64,000 bases of DNA from Amycolatopsis sp. QT-25 (GCF_029369745.1 NZ_CP120210.1:3596001-3660000); one strand, 5' to 3'. Counted from the first letter of the stretch, positions 33,510-44,149 are shown. The notes: generated by a model from the sequence alone, not told the origin. A program made the numbers and translations.

Positions 33510-33730
33510 CCGGTATCGGCGAAGGCGGGCACATCCGGGGCTTTCTTGCCTTCACGGTCCGTCGTCACGCGTGTGACGTCACAGCGTCGATCACCCGTGA
33601 ACGGATTTCGCCGTCCTTTGTGGAGCTTCGCCGGTCGCCACCGGCAGCGTGCCGTGGATCGGTGGGGCACTGGTACTGCCGGCGGTTCCGGTGGTGTGGC
33701 GGCGAAGAAGTTGAGCGAACACCGATCCCT

Positions 33731-35065
33731 TCACGCGAGCGCGGCGGGGAGTGTCTCGAATCCGCGCAGGATCCGGGTCTGCCGCCGCCGCGCCCCGTCG
33801 AGCAGCCGGAGGTCGGGGAAGCGTGCGAAGATCGACCGCAGCCCGATTTCCCCTTCCATCCTCGCCAGCGAAGCGCCGAGACAGTAATGCCGCCCGGCAC
33901 CGAACGACACGTGGTCGCGCGCGTTCGCGCGCTCGACGTCGAAGGTGGCCGGGTCGTCGAAGATCTCCGGGTCCCGGTTGGCGCCCGCGAGCACGGTGCT
34001 CACGATCGCCCCGCGGGCGACGCGTGTCCCGCCGATCTCGGTGTCGCGCGCGCAGAGCCTGCCGGTGAGCAGGACGGGCGGGTCGTAGCGCAGGATCTCG
34101 TCGACGGCGTTGCTCCACAGATCCGGGTCCGCGCGCAGTTTCGCGAGTTCGCCCGGATGCCGGGTGAGCAGGGCGATGCCGTTGCCGAGGAGGTTGACGG
34201 TCGTTTCGAAGCCGGCCGCCAGCACCAGTCCCGCGGTGGCCTTGAGTTCCCGCTCGGTCAGGCCCACCCCGTCCTCACGGGCGGCGATGAGCTTGCTGAG
34301 CAGGTTGTCGCCTGGGTTCGCCCGCAGTTTCTCCAGATGCAGGGTGAGCCACGAGTCGAACTCGGCCAGGGTCGCTTCCACGGTGCGGAAAGTCCGCCAC
34401 GGCAGGCCGAGGTCGAGACTCGGGGCCGCGGCACCGCCCAGCGCCAGCACCTTGTCGCGTTCTTCGAGCGGGACGCCGAGGATCTGGCTGATCACGGTGA
34501 CCGGCAAGAGGCCGCAGTACCGCTCGATGAGGTCGACGGGATTCTCGGGGTCGAGTCCGTCGAGCAGTTCGTCGGTGATCGCCTGCGTGCGATGCCGTAG
34601 CTGCTCGACGGCGCGGGCGGTGAAGACCCGCGTGACCAGCTTCCGGTAGCGCGTGTGGTCGGGCGGTTCGCTCGCGAGCAGCGACGGCGGCTCTATCGGA
34701 TGGATCAGGCCGGACGACGACCAGGCGACGAGCCGGTTGAGCAGCGGGTTGTCCGGGACGAATCGCACGGTTTTGAACGCGTCGTCGGTCAGGATCTCCT
34801 TGCACGCCCCATGCCGGGTGCTCACGTGCCCGACCCGGGTGGTGGCGATGGCGCCGTGCGAGCGGATCTCGTCGAACAGCCCGGTGAGGTCCGCTCCGCC
34901 GCTCGCCTCGACCGAAAGCCTGCCCTGGAGATCACCCCGGCGCGCCGCGGCCCGAAGCGCGACGCGGGGGAGCGCGTGGCCGATGCTCCAGCGGGTGACC
35001 GGTTTGGCGATCTTCTCCGCCCGGCGCCGGAAGGTTCGTGCGGGAGCGGTCTTGAGAGTGAACAT
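33731..35065 (-). CDS. Cytochrome P450
   Basis: A 444-residue soluble bacterial P450 monooxygenase. The heme-binding motif FGAGRHYCLGA has its cysteine at residue 395; the I-helix oxygen motif reads AAGFETT; the ExxR pair is in DEILRYDPP; the SEPPDHTRYRKLVTRVFT block is typical. It starts at ATG 35065 (GGAG, 5-base spacing). No ferredoxin gene lies next to it, so electrons must come from elsewhere (a ferredoxin-reductase fusion is encoded at 62083, not adjacent). Substrate unknown. Confidence 0.95.
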   Translation of the reverse strand: MFTLKTAPARTFRRRAEKIAKPVTRWSIGHALPRVALRAAARRGDLQGRLSVEASGGADLTGLFDEIRSHGAIATTRVGHVSTRHGACKEILTDDAFKTVRFVPDNPLLNRLVAWSSSGLIHPIEPPSLLASEPPDHTRYRKLVTRVFTARAVEQLRHRTQAITDELLDGLDPENPVDLIERYCGLLPVTVISQILGVPLEERDKVLALGGAAAPSLDLGLPWRTFRTVEATLAEFDSWLTLHLEKLRANPGDNLLSKLIAAREDGVGLTERELKATAGLVLAAGFETTVNLLGNGIALLTRHPGELAKLRADPDLWSNAVDEILRYDPPVLLTGRLCARDTEIGGTRVARGAIVSTVLAGANRDPEIFDDPATFDVERANARDHVSFGAGRHYCLGASLARMEGEIGLRSIFARFPDLRLLDGARRRQTRILRGFETLPAALA

Positions 35066-35193
35066 CAGGACTCCGTCCGTGCGGGTCCTTCGAAGGTATC
35101 GGAACGACGTGTCAGTAGCGAGCCGCTCCGATGGCTGCGGACGCGCTTCCCCCTCGGTAAAGTTCTGCACTTCCGGCGGGCCGGGGAGTGCTT

Positions 35194-36489
35194 GTGGGCG
35201 GCTACGGGTTCGACATCGCGCTGGTCGCGGTGCTGGTGGTGCTCAACGCGGTGTTCGCGGGCAGCGAGATGGCGCTGATCTCGCTGCGCGAGGGGCAAGT
35301 GCGGGCATTGGAACGGGACGGCCGCGCCTCGGCCCGGACGCTGGTGCGGCTCGCCCGCGATCCGAATCGCTTCCTGGCGACGATCCAGATCGGCATCACG
35401 CTCGCCGGGTTCCTCGCCTCGGCGACGGCGGCGGTGTCCCTCGCCCAGCCCCTGGTGCCGCTGCTGAATTTCCTCGGTGACGCCGCCGGGGCGGTGGCCG
35501 TCGCGCTGGTGACCATGGTCCTCACCTTCCTGACGCTGGTGCTCGGTGAGCTGGCGCCCAAACGGCTGGCCATGCAGAACGCGCTGCGGTGGGCGTTGCT
35601 GGTCGCGCGCCCGCTGAACCTGTTGTCGGCGATTTCGCGGCCCGTGGTGTGGGCGCTGAGCGTGTCGACGAATTTCGTCGTACGGACGCTGGGCGGCCGG
35701 GCGGAAGCCGATCCGGAGCAGATGTCACCCGAGGAGCTGCGGGAGCTGGTCTCGGCACAACGCGGCCTGAACGCCGAGCAGCGCATGATCATCAACGGCG
35801 CCTTGGAGATTCACGAACGACGGCTGCGGGAAGTACTCGTCCCCCGCCGGATGGTGCTGACGCTCGCGGCCGAGCTGGATCTCGAGTCGGCGCGCAGGGA
35901 GCTGGCCGAGTCCGGCCATTCCCGGGCACCGGTCGCCCGCGGCGGCCATCTGGACGACGTCGTCGGGGTCGTGCAGTTGCGCGACCTGCTCGGTGACCAC
36001 GAAGACCTCGCCGAGGCCGTCAGGCCGGCGGTGGTGTTCCCCGATTCGCTGCGGGTGTCGGACGCGCTGCGGAGTTTCAAGGCCGAGCGGGAGCAGATGG
36101 CGCTCGTCGTCGACGAGCACGGCGCCGTCGCGGGCATGGTCACCCTGGAGGACCTGCTGGAGGAGATCGTCGGTGAGATCTACGACGAGACCGACCGCGA
36201 CGTGCTGGCCGTCCGCGACGGCAACGACGGTTCACTGGTCCTGCCCGGCACCTTCCCGGTGCACGACCTCGTCGACGTCGGGGTCGAACTGCGGGACACG
36301 CCGCCGGGGGAGTACGCCACGATCGCGGGACTGATCCTCGTGCTCCTCGGCCGGATCCCGGAGAAACCGGGCGACCGGGTGGCGCTCTCCGGCTGGACGG
36401 CCGAGGTGCTCGGCGTGGAGCATCACGCGATCACGCGGGTGGCGCTGCACCGGGGAGCGACCCACCGCGGACCGAATGCGGAGCGGTGA
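35194..36489 (+). CDS. CNNM/CorC-type membrane transporter-associated protein (hemolysin C family)
   Basis: A 431-residue integral membrane protein: DUF21 (CNNM) transmembrane domain at about residues 1-190 with GSEMALISLRE, ITLAGFLASATAAV and LGELAPKRLAMQ; a CBS pair at about 205-330 (VPRRMVLTLAAELDLESA, MALVVDEHGAVAGMVTLEDLLEEIVGEIYDE); and a C-terminal CorC_HlyC domain (DGSLVLPGTFPVHDL). Family members take part in Mg2+/Co2+ efflux. GTG 35194 has GGGGAG upstream; GTG 35188 is possible. Divergent from the P450. Confidence 0.9.
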   Translation: MGGYGFDIALVAVLVVLNAVFAGSEMALISLREGQVRALERDGRASARTLVRLARDPNRFLATIQIGITLAGFLASATAAVSLAQPLVPLLNFLGDAAGAVAVALVTMVLTFLTLVLGELAPKRLAMQNALRWALLVARPLNLLSAISRPVVWALSVSTNFVVRTLGGRAEADPEQMSPEELRELVSAQRGLNAEQRMIINGALEIHERRLREVLVPRRMVLTLAAELDLESARRELAESGHSRAPVARGGHLDDVVGVVQLRDLLGDHEDLAEAVRPAVVFPDSLRVSDALRSFKAEREQMALVVDEHGAVAGMVTLEDLLEEIVGEIYDETDRDVLAVRDGNDGSLVLPGTFPVHDLVDVGVELRDTPPGEYATIAGLILVLLGRIPEKPGDRVALSGWTAEVLGVEHHAITRVALHRGATHRGPNAER

Positions 36490-36552
36490 GTTGCGCCGGG
36501 CGCGTCCGGTTGGCAGCGTGCCCGGTGTCCCGCCACGAAGAAAGGTGTTCCG

Positions 36553-38232
36553 ATGCCGCAAGACCAGCCGGATTTGAAACCCCGTTCGCGTGATGTGACC
36601 GACGGTCTGGAGCGCGCGGCGGCCCGCGGGATGCTTCGCGCGGTCGGGATGGGCGACGACGACTTCGCCAAACCGCAGATCGGGGTGGCGTCCTCGTGGA
36701 ACGAGATCACCCCGTGCAACCTCTCGCTCGACCGGCTGGCCAAGGCCGTCAAGAACGGCGTGCACGCGGCGGGCGGCTACCCGCTGGAGTTCGGCACGAT
36801 CTCGGTGTCCGACGGGATCTCCATGGGACACGAGGGAATGCACTTCTCGCTGGTGTCCCGCGAGGTGATCGCCGACTCGGTGGAAACGGTGATGATGGCC
36901 GAGCGGCTCGACGGCTCCGTACTGCTGGCGGGCTGCGACAAATCGCTGCCGGGCATGCTGATGGCCGCGGCGCGCCTCGACCTCGCCTCCGTCTTCCTCT
37001 ACGCGGGTTCGATCATGCCCGGTCAGGTCGACGGCCGGGACGTCACGATCATCGACGCCTTCGAGGCCGTCGGCGCCTGCCTGGCAGGCAGGATCACCCG
37101 CGCCGAAGTCGACAAGATCGAACGCGCGATCTGCCCCGGTGAAGGGGCCTGCGGCGGCATGTACACCGCCAACACGATGGCGTCGGTGGCCGAGGCCCTC
37201 GGCATGTCGCTGCCCGGATCGGCCGCCCCGCCCGCCGTCGACCGGCGCCGTGACGGGTTCGCCCACCGCTCGGGGGAGGCCGTCGTCGGGATGCTCCGCC
37301 AGGGCATCACCGCGCGGCAGATCATGACGATGGAGGCGTTCGAGAACGCGATCGCCGTCGTGATGGCGCTGGGCGGTTCGACCAACGCCGTCCTCCACCT
37401 GCTCGCGATCGCCCGCGAGGCGGAGGTCGACCTGCGCATCGACGACTTCAACCGCATCGGCGACAAGGTCCCGCACCTCGGCGACCTCAAACCGTTCGGT
37501 AAGTACGTGATGAACGACGTCGACAAGGTCGGCGGCATCCCCGTGGTGATGAAGGCGCTGCTCGACGCGGGGCTCATGCACGGCGACGTGCCCACCGTGA
37601 CCGGCAAGACCCTGGCCGAGAACCTCGAAGGCATCGCGCCCGCCGGGATCGACGGGGAGATCATCCGCCCGCTCGACCGCCCGATCCACCAGACCGGCGG
37701 GCTGACCATCCTCAAGGGATCACTGGCGCCCGAAGGTGCCGTCGTGAAATCCGCGGGCTTCGACGAATCGACGTTCACCGGCACCGCGCGGGTGTTCGAC
37801 GGCGAACGCGCCGCACTCGACGCGCTCACCGAGGGCCGCATCGTCGCGGGGGACGTCGTGGTCATCCGGTACGAAGGCCCGAAGGGCGGGCCCGGGATGC
37901 GCGAGATGCTCGCCATCACCGGCGCGATCAAGGGTGCCGGGCTCGGGAAGGACGTCCTGCTCATCACCGACGGCCGGTTCAGCGGCGGCACGACCGGCCT
38001 CTGCGTCGGCCACATCGCGCCGGAAGCCGTCGACGCCGGGCCGATCGCGTTCGTGCGCGACGGCGACCCGATCACCCTCGACGTCGCGAACCGGACACTC
38101 GAGGTCGAGATCGACGACATCGCGTCCCGCCGGGAGGGCTGGGCGCCCAAGCCTCCGGCATACACGCGCGGCGTGCTCGGCAAGTACGCCAAGGTCGTCC
38201 GCAGCGCGGCGCACGGAGCCGTTTGCGAGTAG
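36553..38232 (+). CDS. ilvD: Dihydroxy-acid dehydratase
   Basis: A 559-residue IlvD, catalysing the third common step of valine, isoleucine and leucine synthesis. Iron-sulphur cysteines are C55 (TPCNLS), C128 ([10 protein letters not shown]) and C200 ([14 protein letters not shown]), the three-cysteine pattern of dehydratases with a [2Fe-2S] or [4Fe-4S] cluster. Also seen: [19 protein letters not shown], carrying the C-terminal active-site serine. Typical length. ATG 36553 follows GAAAGG. Monocistronic; no other ilv gene is nearby. It may be the single housekeeping gene in the window. Confidence 0.95.
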   Translation: MPQDQPDLKPRSRDVTDGLERAAARGMLRAVGMGDDDFAKPQIGVASSWNEITPCNLSLDRLAKAVKNGVHAAGGYPLEFGTISVSDGISMGHEGMHFSLVSREVIADSVETVMMAERLDGSVLLAGCDKSLPGMLMAAARLDLASVFLYAGSIMPGQVDGRDVTIIDAFEAVGACLAGRITRAEVDKIERAICPGEGACGGMYTANTMASVAEALGMSLPGSAAPPAVDRRRDGFAHRSGEAVVGMLRQGITARQIMTMEAFENAIAVVMALGGSTNAVLHLLAIAREAEVDLRIDDFNRIGDKVPHLGDLKPFGKYVMNDVDKVGGIPVVMKALLDAGLMHGDVPTVTGKTLAENLEGIAPAGIDGEIIRPLDRPIHQTGGLTILKGSLAPEGAVVKSAGFDESTFTGTARVFDGERAALDALTEGRIVAGDVVVIRYEGPKGGPGMREMLAITGAIKGAGLGKDVLLITDGRFSGGTTGLCVGHIAPEAVDAGPIAFVRDGDPITLDVANRTLEVEIDDIASRREGWAPKPPAYTRGVLGKYAKVVRSAAHGAVCE

Positions 38233-38258
38233 GCCGGCCGTGCGGCGGACGACGGTCT

Positions 38259-38283
38259 CGCGTGTCTGGATGGACGACACGCG
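38259..38283. repeat. Short inverted repeat downstream of ilvD
   Basis: CGCGTGTC (38259-38266) and GACACGCG (38276-38283) pair around a 9-base loop 27 bp after the ilvD stop; GGACGACACGC recurs at 38294-38304. Possible terminator. The remainder of the 238-bp gap up to the PucR-type gene shows no ORF. Confidence 0.45.
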
Positions 38284-38471
38284 TGAGGGGGGCGGACGAC
38301 ACGCTTCGGACCTTCGTGCTTGGGAGGTGCCCGCGTAAAGGACACCGGTGACCACCACGAACGGGTGACGTGCAGGCCGAGTGGACGCGAGTACGTAATT
38401 CACCCGATGTGCCCCGCTACTCCGCGGTAGCAGACTCGGCGGCCCGATTCCCGCCGCTCCGGAGGTCGATG

Positions 38472-39596
38472 ATGACCCTGACCGCGTCCCCTGCCCCGGC
38501 CCGTTCCGCCGCCCTCGTGATCGCCCGCGTGGTCGTGGACGGGATCCGGCATTCGCTGCCCGAGCACGCGTCGCTGTTCGACGCGCGGGCGACGGAGTTC
38601 GTCGCCTCCGTACTGGAGCACGACAGGAAGTACGCCGCGCTGGGCATCGCCGCCGGTGCGGACGCCTTCCGCCAGGTCGGTGTCGCCGAGTACGCGGCGG
38701 GCAAGGGGCTGGAGCGGCTCTCCCGGGCGTTCCATTCGGCGGGCCGGGCCGCGCTGCCCGTGCTGGCCTCGCTGTCCCGGCTGCCGGGGGCGGGCTCGTC
38801 CGTGATGGACAGCGGGGTGGAGGCCCTGCTCCGCTGCGCCGACGTCCTGATCCGGCTGTCGACCGCGGCCTACCGCGCCGCGCACACGCCTTCGGTGGCC
38901 GAGCTGCGCCAAGACCTGCTGAAGGAGCTGTTGGGCGGCCGTCCGCCGGCGAAGTGGGCGGCGCTGGCGGCCGAGGCGGGCTGGATACCGCCCGCCAGGG
39001 TGGTGGCCGTCGCCGCCGAACCCGGCGCGGTCCGTGCCTCGTTCGGCCCGGAGGTGCTGGCCGACCTCACGGGCGAGTACCCGCATCTGCTCGTGCCGGA
39101 CGACCTGGAGATCGGCGGTGTCCTCGCGGGGACACGGGCGGCGGTCGGACCCGCGGTGGCACCCGCCGAAGCCGCGGTGTCCCTGCGCTGGGCCCGGCGG
39201 ACGCTGGAACTGGTCCGCCGCGAGGTGATCGAGGACGGCCCCCTCGTGCGCTGGTCGGACCACCTGACCACGCACTGGCTGTTCGCCGACGAGGTGCTCA
39301 CCTCCGCGCTCGTCACGCGCAGCCTGGCGCCGATCGCCGATCTGCCCGCGAACGAACGCACCAAACTCGCCGAGACCCTGGACGCCATGCTCGCCGCTCG
39401 CGGCGGGGCCCCCGAGATCGCGGAGAACCTCGGCGTCCACCCGCAGACGGTGCGCAACCGCCTGCGCCGCCTCCGGGTCCTGTTCGGCTCGCGGCTCGAC
39501 GACCCGCAGGCCCGGCTGGACTTGCGGATCGCCTTGCGCGTCGAGCTGCTCACGCCGGAACCGGCCGGGACGGCCACCCCGATCAGGGCGGCGTGA
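38472..39596 (+). CDS. PucR-type helix-turn-helix transcriptional regulator
   Basis: A 374-residue regulator. The C-terminal PucR-type HTH is obvious (GGAPEIAENLGVHPQTVRN, then RLRRLRVLFGSRLDDPQARLDLRIAL). The N-terminal half is a helical domain (about 20-140) with no recognisable ligand site, followed by a GGDEF-like regulator core common to this group. ATG 38472 (or 38469) is preceded by GGAGG. Its targets are not evident; it ends 3 bp before the convergent LuxR-family gene. Confidence 0.87.
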   Translation: MTLTASPAPARSAALVIARVVVDGIRHSLPEHASLFDARATEFVASVLEHDRKYAALGIAAGADAFRQVGVAEYAAGKGLERLSRAFHSAGRAALPVLASLSRLPGAGSSVMDSGVEALLRCADVLIRLSTAAYRAAHTPSVAELRQDLLKELLGGRPPAKWAALAAEAGWIPPARVVAVAAEPGAVRASFGPEVLADLTGEYPHLLVPDDLEIGGVLAGTRAAVGPAVAPAEAAVSLRWARRTLELVRREVIEDGPLVRWSDHLTTHWLFADEVLTSALVTRSLAPIADLPANERTKLAETLDAMLAARGGAPEIAENLGVHPQTVRNRLRRLRVLFGSRLDDPQARLDLRIALRVELLTPEPAGTATPIRAA

Positions 39597-39599
39597 GGC

Positions 39600-41912
39600 T
39601 CACCCCGGGTCGGCCGACCGGGTCACCCAGGTGGCGACCTGCACGCGGTTGGAGTAGCCGAGTTTGGTGAGGATGTGGTCGATGTGGGTGTCCACCGTGC
39701 GCCGCGCGATGCCGAGCCGGTCGGCGATCTCCTGGTTCGTCAGCCCCTCGGCGACCACGTGCGCGATCTCGGTCTCGCGTCTGGTGAGCACCTGCGCGGC
39801 CGGTGCCCGCGGTTCGGGGGCCCGTTCCTCGAGGGCGTACGCGATGGCGTCGACGACGGGCATCGCGGCGCCGTCGGTGAACTCCTTGACGGCGACCTCC
39901 CAGCCCAGCGCCGCCGTCACGACCTCGGTGTCGGCCTGCAACGGCTCGGAGAACGCGGCGTACCGCGTCGGCCACGCGCCGACCGTGCGCCAGACGTCCA
40001 TCGCGGCGCCCTGGAGGATCGCGGCCCGGTTGGGGCGGCCGGTGCGGGCCGCGCAGCCGGCCATGACGGTGAGCGTGAACCCGACGACGACCCGGTCGTC
40101 CACCCGCTCGTGCAGGCGCAGGACCTGCTCACAGCACCGGCTCGCCACGGCGAGGTCGCCTTGGAGGTATTCGGCGGCGGCGAGCGACCACAGGGCCCAG
40201 CCCCGCCAGAAGACCTCGCCCCGCCGCTCGCAGCGCTCGACGGCTTCGGCGAGCACCGCCCGCCCCCGCTCCATGTCGCCTTCGAGCGCGACGGCCAGCC
40301 CGTGGTTGTAGCTCGCCCACAGGTCCGCGCCTTCGTCGCCGTGGGCCCGGAACAGGTCGATGGCCGTGCCGAACAGCCGGGCGGCCTCGGACATGTCGTC
40401 GCCGATCAGCGCGGCGTAGGCACGCACGTGGAGTACATACGCGGCGGCGAGTTCGTCGCCGCTCGTCTCGGCTTCGGCGGCCGCCCTGTCCAGCATGTAC
40501 CGATGGGCGGGCATGTCTCCCTGCACCACCGCGAGGAAACCGGACAGCCACAGCCCGTGCGCCCGCTCCGGGACACCCGGTGCGGCGACCTCGTCGAGGC
40601 GGCGGACCCACATCCGGCCTTCGGTGTTCAGCCCGCGGACGATCCAGAACTCCTTGACGTCACGCAACATCCGCAGCCCGACGACCGCGTCCTCCGGATC
40701 GCCGGTGCAGTAGTCGAGGGCGACGCGCAGGTTCGCGTGCTCGCGGCGGAGCCGTCCGATCCAGGCGAGCTGGTCGGTCTCCAGCCATTCGGCGGCGTAC
40801 CGGCCGGCGAGTTCGGCGAACCAGTCCCGGTGCCGTTTCCGGAACTCCGCCGTCCCGCGCGTCTCGCCGAGCCTGTCGACGCCGTACTCGCGCACCGATT
40901 CCAGCATGCGGTACCGCACGCCGCCGGGGTATTCCTCACGCAGCAGGATGGACTTGTCGAGCAGTCCGTCGACGACTTCGAGGACCCGCTCGCGCGGCAG
41001 TTCGCCGCCGGAACACACCTGTTCGGCCGCGTCGAGGTCGAAGCTGCCGGAAAACACCGACGCGCGCGCCCACAGCAGGCGTTCGGGCCCGGTGCACAGG
41101 TCGTGGCTCCAGTCGATCAGGGCGCGCATGGTCTCGTGCCGCTCCGGCCGCCCCCGCCGGTCCTTGGTGAGCACGGAGAACTGCCGGTCGAGCCGGTCGG
41201 CCAGCTGGCGCAAGGACAACGCCCGCGCGCGGACGGCGGCCAGTTCGATGGCCAGCGGCAGCCCGTCGAGCCTGCGGCACAACCGGATCAGCGGCTCGGT
41301 GTCCTCCTCGGTGAGCCGGAACGACGGCGCGACCGCGGTCGCGCGGTCGACGAACAGCCGCACGGACTCGTCGTTCATCGCGTGTTCGAAGGAATCGCCC
41401 GGTACCGGGATGGCCAGCGGCGGCACCGGCAACACCCGTTCGCCCGCGACGCCGAGGGATTGCCTGCTCGTGGCCAGCACCTTCACCCGCGGGCAAGAGC
41501 GGACCACGGTGTCGGCGAACCAGGCGCAGCTGTCGACCAGGTGCTCGCAGTTGTCCAGCACCAGTAGCAACCGGCTCGCCTGGAGCGCCTCGACGACCAC
41601 TTCGATGGCCGGTCTCGCCGAGCGGTCACCGAAGCCGAGGACGTTCGCCACGGTCGGCACCAGCAGCGCGGGTTCCCGCAGCTCGGCGAGCGAGACGAAG
41701 GCGACCTCGTCCGCGGTCGCCTCCCGGTGGGCCGCGGCGACCCGCCACGCCAGCCTGGTCTTGCCGACACCACCCGGCCCGGTCAGCGTGACCAGTGACG
41801 ACGTCTCCAGCAGGCGCCGCGCCTCGCCGGTTTCGGCGTCTCGGCCGACGTAGCTGGTCGCTTCGGCGGGATCGGCGGGCCACCCCGGAAGCGAGCCGAC
41901 TCCGTCCGCCAT
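39600..41912 (-). CDS. LuxR-family ATPase transcriptional regulator (AfsR/MalT-like STAND protein)
   Basis: A 770-residue regulator. An NB-ARC-like ATPase occupies about residues 20-330 with P-loop TLTGPGGVGKTRLAW, Walker B LLLVLDNCEHLVDSC and the RLDGLPLAIELAAVRARAL helix; a TPR-rich middle spans about 380-680; a C-terminal LuxR HTH is at about 700-765 (LTRRETEIAHVVAEGLTNQE, IADRLGIARRTVDTHIDHIL). ATG 41912 has GGGAG upstream. Such proteins switch on pathway genes after ligand binding. No target gene is identifiable here. Confidence 0.9.
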   Translation of the reverse strand: MADGVGSLPGWPADPAEATSYVGRDAETGEARRLLETSSLVTLTGPGGVGKTRLAWRVAAAHREATADEVAFVSLAELREPALLVPTVANVLGFGDRSARPAIEVVVEALQASRLLLVLDNCEHLVDSCAWFADTVVRSCPRVKVLATSRQSLGVAGERVLPVPPLAIPVPGDSFEHAMNDESVRLFVDRATAVAPSFRLTEEDTEPLIRLCRRLDGLPLAIELAAVRARALSLRQLADRLDRQFSVLTKDRRGRPERHETMRALIDWSHDLCTGPERLLWARASVFSGSFDLDAAEQVCSGGELPRERVLEVVDGLLDKSILLREEYPGGVRYRMLESVREYGVDRLGETRGTAEFRKRHRDWFAELAGRYAAEWLETDQLAWIGRLRREHANLRVALDYCTGDPEDAVVGLRMLRDVKEFWIVRGLNTEGRMWVRRLDEVAAPGVPERAHGLWLSGFLAVVQGDMPAHRYMLDRAAAEAETSGDELAAAYVLHVRAYAALIGDDMSEAARLFGTAIDLFRAHGDEGADLWASYNHGLAVALEGDMERGRAVLAEAVERCERRGEVFWRGWALWSLAAAEYLQGDLAVASRCCEQVLRLHERVDDRVVVGFTLTVMAGCAARTGRPNRAAILQGAAMDVWRTVGAWPTRYAAFSEPLQADTEVVTAALGWEVAVKEFTDGAAMPVVDAIAYALEERAPEPRAPAAQVLTRRETEIAHVVAEGLTNQEIADRLGIARRTVDTHIDHILTKLGYSNRVQVATWVTRSADPG

Positions 41913-42292
41913 GCACTCTCCCGCCATCGACCGGACCCGCGATTCCGTCCGATGTAGACGGAATCGCCCGGCTGCGGATACTAGCGGACCGGCGTCCTCC
42001 CAGCGGGACGCTTGATCACCGGGATCGCGCGTCCGGCCCGCCGTCACCGTTCCGGCGGCCACGAGCAGCAGGAACAGGAACGATCGGCCACCCCGCTCAC
42101 CGGGAATCGCAGGCAGCCCCTACCTCTTGATTCGCGTCGCGCCCAGCGTCGCCGTCACGGGGCCGGGAGCACATCGGCAGCGTGTCGCGCTTCGCGTCCT
42201 ACCAAAGTCGAGTCCGGTCGCGACCGAGGTCGGGGCTCGGATCGTCCTGGATCCGGCTGCGCCACGCCGGCCGGGTCGACGATGATGGGCCG
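41913..42292. other. 380-bp divergent intergenic region
   Basis: Separates the LuxR-family ATPase gene (minus) from the histidine kinase gene (plus). It should hold both promoters. I see no ORF with coding character, no strong hairpin and no repeat. Confidence 0.5.
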
Positions 42293-43477
42293 GTGATCAC
42301 CGACCCCGGCGCCCAGCCGCTCCTCCGTCCGTGGGGGCAGGTTTGGCGCCTGCTCGCGGCGGCAGCGCTGGGCGTGCTGCTCTGGCTGCTCACGGCGTCG
42401 CAACTGCCGGTGGGCGCGGCGGGGCCGAGGGTCACCTGGCTGATCACCGGCGATCCGCTGATCGCGATCGCCTGCCTGATCGCCCTGCTGTGGCGCCGTC
42501 GCTTCCCGGTCGTGATCACGATCGCGGTCATCCTCGCCTCGACGGTTTCGGTACTGGCGGCCGGCGCGGCCTTGCTCGTGCTCTGTTCGCTGGCCGCCCG
42601 GCGGCGACCGGCCGAAACGGCGGTCGCGGCGGTGTTGTCCGTGGTCACGGGGCTGCTGATCGTCGACCTCTATCCCCAGCGGGAGGTGCCGGGACCGCTG
42701 TGGCTGCTGATCAGCGTGCCCGCCTTGCTGGTGGGCATCGTGGTGGCCGTGGGCGCGGCGATCGGCGCGCGGCGGGAGGAGCTGCGCTCCCTGCGGGAAC
42801 GGGTCGAAAGCGCGGAACGCGAGCAGGCCGCGCGGGCGGCCGAGGCGCGGATCGTGGAGCGGCACCGGATCGCCCGCGAAATGCACGACGTCCTCGCACA
42901 CCGGGTCTCGCTGGTCGCCATGCAGGCCGGGGTGCTGGGGCACCGCCCGGATCTGCCCGCCGACCAGATCGCGGAACTGGCCCGGGGGATCGCCGAAGGC
43001 TCCCATCAGGCGCTGGAGGAACTGCGCGACGTTCTCGGCGTGCTGCGGGCGAGCCCGGAGGAACTGGAGCCACCGCAGCCGTCGCTCGCCGACCTGCCCG
43101 CGCTCGTCGCGGACGCGCGGGCGCTGGGACTGGACGTCACCTTGACGGTCACGACGTCGGGCGAACCACCCGACTCGATCGCGAGGACCGTCTACCGGAT
43201 CGTGCAGGAAGGGCTGACCAACGCCGGCAAACACGCGCCAGGGGCCGAAGTGGTCGTCACGGTCGAGGGAAGAGCGGGGGCCGGCCTGCGGGCGACGGTC
43301 CGGGATTCCGGTGCGGCGCGGGCGATCACGGGCGCGCCCGCGTCCGGATACGGCCTGCTCGGCCTCTCCGAGCGGGTCGGGCTGGCGGGTGGCGAACTGG
43401 ACCACCGCCCGGAACCCGGCGGCGGATTCGTCCTCACCGCGCGGTTGCCGTGGCCGGTCCGCGAAGGGAGCGACTGA
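42293..43477 (+). CDS. Two-component sensor histidine kinase (NarL/HisKA_3 type)
   Basis: A 394-residue membrane sensor. Four to five hydrophobic segments lie in residues 15-165, a short coiled stretch (EELRSLRERVESAEREQAAR) follows, then the HisKA_3 phospho-acceptor in HRIAREMHDVLAHRVSLV and the HATPase_c region (IVQEGLTNAGKHAPGAEV, SGYGLLGLSERVGLAGGEL). The start is assigned to GTG 42293; the ribosome site is weak. It directly precedes its response regulator with ATG overlapping by spacing (TGA-ATG). Signal unknown. Confidence 0.9.
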   Translation: MITDPGAQPLLRPWGQVWRLLAAAALGVLLWLLTASQLPVGAAGPRVTWLITGDPLIAIACLIALLWRRRFPVVITIAVILASTVSVLAAGAALLVLCSLAARRRPAETAVAAVLSVVTGLLIVDLYPQREVPGPLWLLISVPALLVGIVVAVGAAIGARREELRSLRERVESAEREQAARAAEARIVERHRIAREMHDVLAHRVSLVAMQAGVLGHRPDLPADQIAELARGIAEGSHQALEELRDVLGVLRASPEELEPPQPSLADLPALVADARALGLDVTLTVTTSGEPPDSIARTVYRIVQEGLTNAGKHAPGAEVVVTVEGRAGAGLRATVRDSGAARAITGAPASGYGLLGLSERVGLAGGELDHRPEPGGGFVLTARLPWPVREGSD

Positions 43478-44149
43478 ATGGACGACGAGCGGGTACGGGT
43501 CGTGCTCGTCGACGACGAACACCTGGTGCGGATGGCGCTGCGGCTCATCGTCGACGGCGAACCCGACCTCATCGTGGTCGGCGAGGCCGCCGACGGCGAC
43601 ACCGCGATCACCGTGGTGGGCGAGCAGCGGCCCGACGTCGTCCTGATGGACGTCCGGATGCCCGGTCGCGACGGGCTGAGCGCGACCGAGGAGATCCTCC
43701 GCCGCCCGGGTCCGCCGCGGGTCCTGGTGCTGACCACCTTCGACTCGGACGAGATGGTGCTGGGCGCGCTGCGCGTCGGCGCGCTGGGCTTCGTCCTCAA
43801 GGACACCCCGCCGCCCCGGATACTGGCGGCGATCCGGACGGTCGCGACCGGGGAACCCGCGCTTTCACCCGCCGCCACGGCCCGCCTGATCGCCGCGGCC
43901 ACCGGACCGCATTCGTCCGACGCGCGTCGGGCGGCCCGCGAGACCGCTCGCGCGCTGCTGGCCACCCTGACCGACCGTGAACGCGAGACCGCGAGCGCCA
44001 TCGCCGAAGGGCTGTCCAACACCGACGTCGCGCGGCGGCTGGACATCACCGTCGCGACGGTGAAGGCCCACACCAGCAGCATGCTCGCGAAACTCCGCGT
44101 CGAGAACCGGGTCCAGATCGCCCTCCTGGTCCGCGACGCCGAAGGCTGA
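43478..44149 (+). CDS. Two-component response regulator (NarL/FixJ family)
   Basis: A 223-residue response regulator. The receiver domain (1-125) has acidic residues in VVLVDDEH, the phosphoacceptor aspartate in PDVVLMDVRMPGRDG and the switch lysine in FVLKDTPP; the LuxR HTH is at about 160-220 (LTDRERETASAIAEGLSNTDVARRL, TVKAHTSSMLAKLRV). It starts immediately after the kinase stop. Together they form a standard two-component system of unknown input. Confidence 0.93.
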   Translation: MDDERVRVVLVDDEHLVRMALRLIVDGEPDLIVVGEAADGDTAITVVGEQRPDVVLMDVRMPGRDGLSATEEILRRPGPPRVLVLTTFDSDEMVLGALRVGALGFVLKDTPPPRILAAIRTVATGEPALSPAATARLIAAATGPHSSDARRAARETARALLATLTDRERETASAIAEGLSNTDVARRLDITVATVKAHTSSMLAKLRVENRVQIALLVRDAEG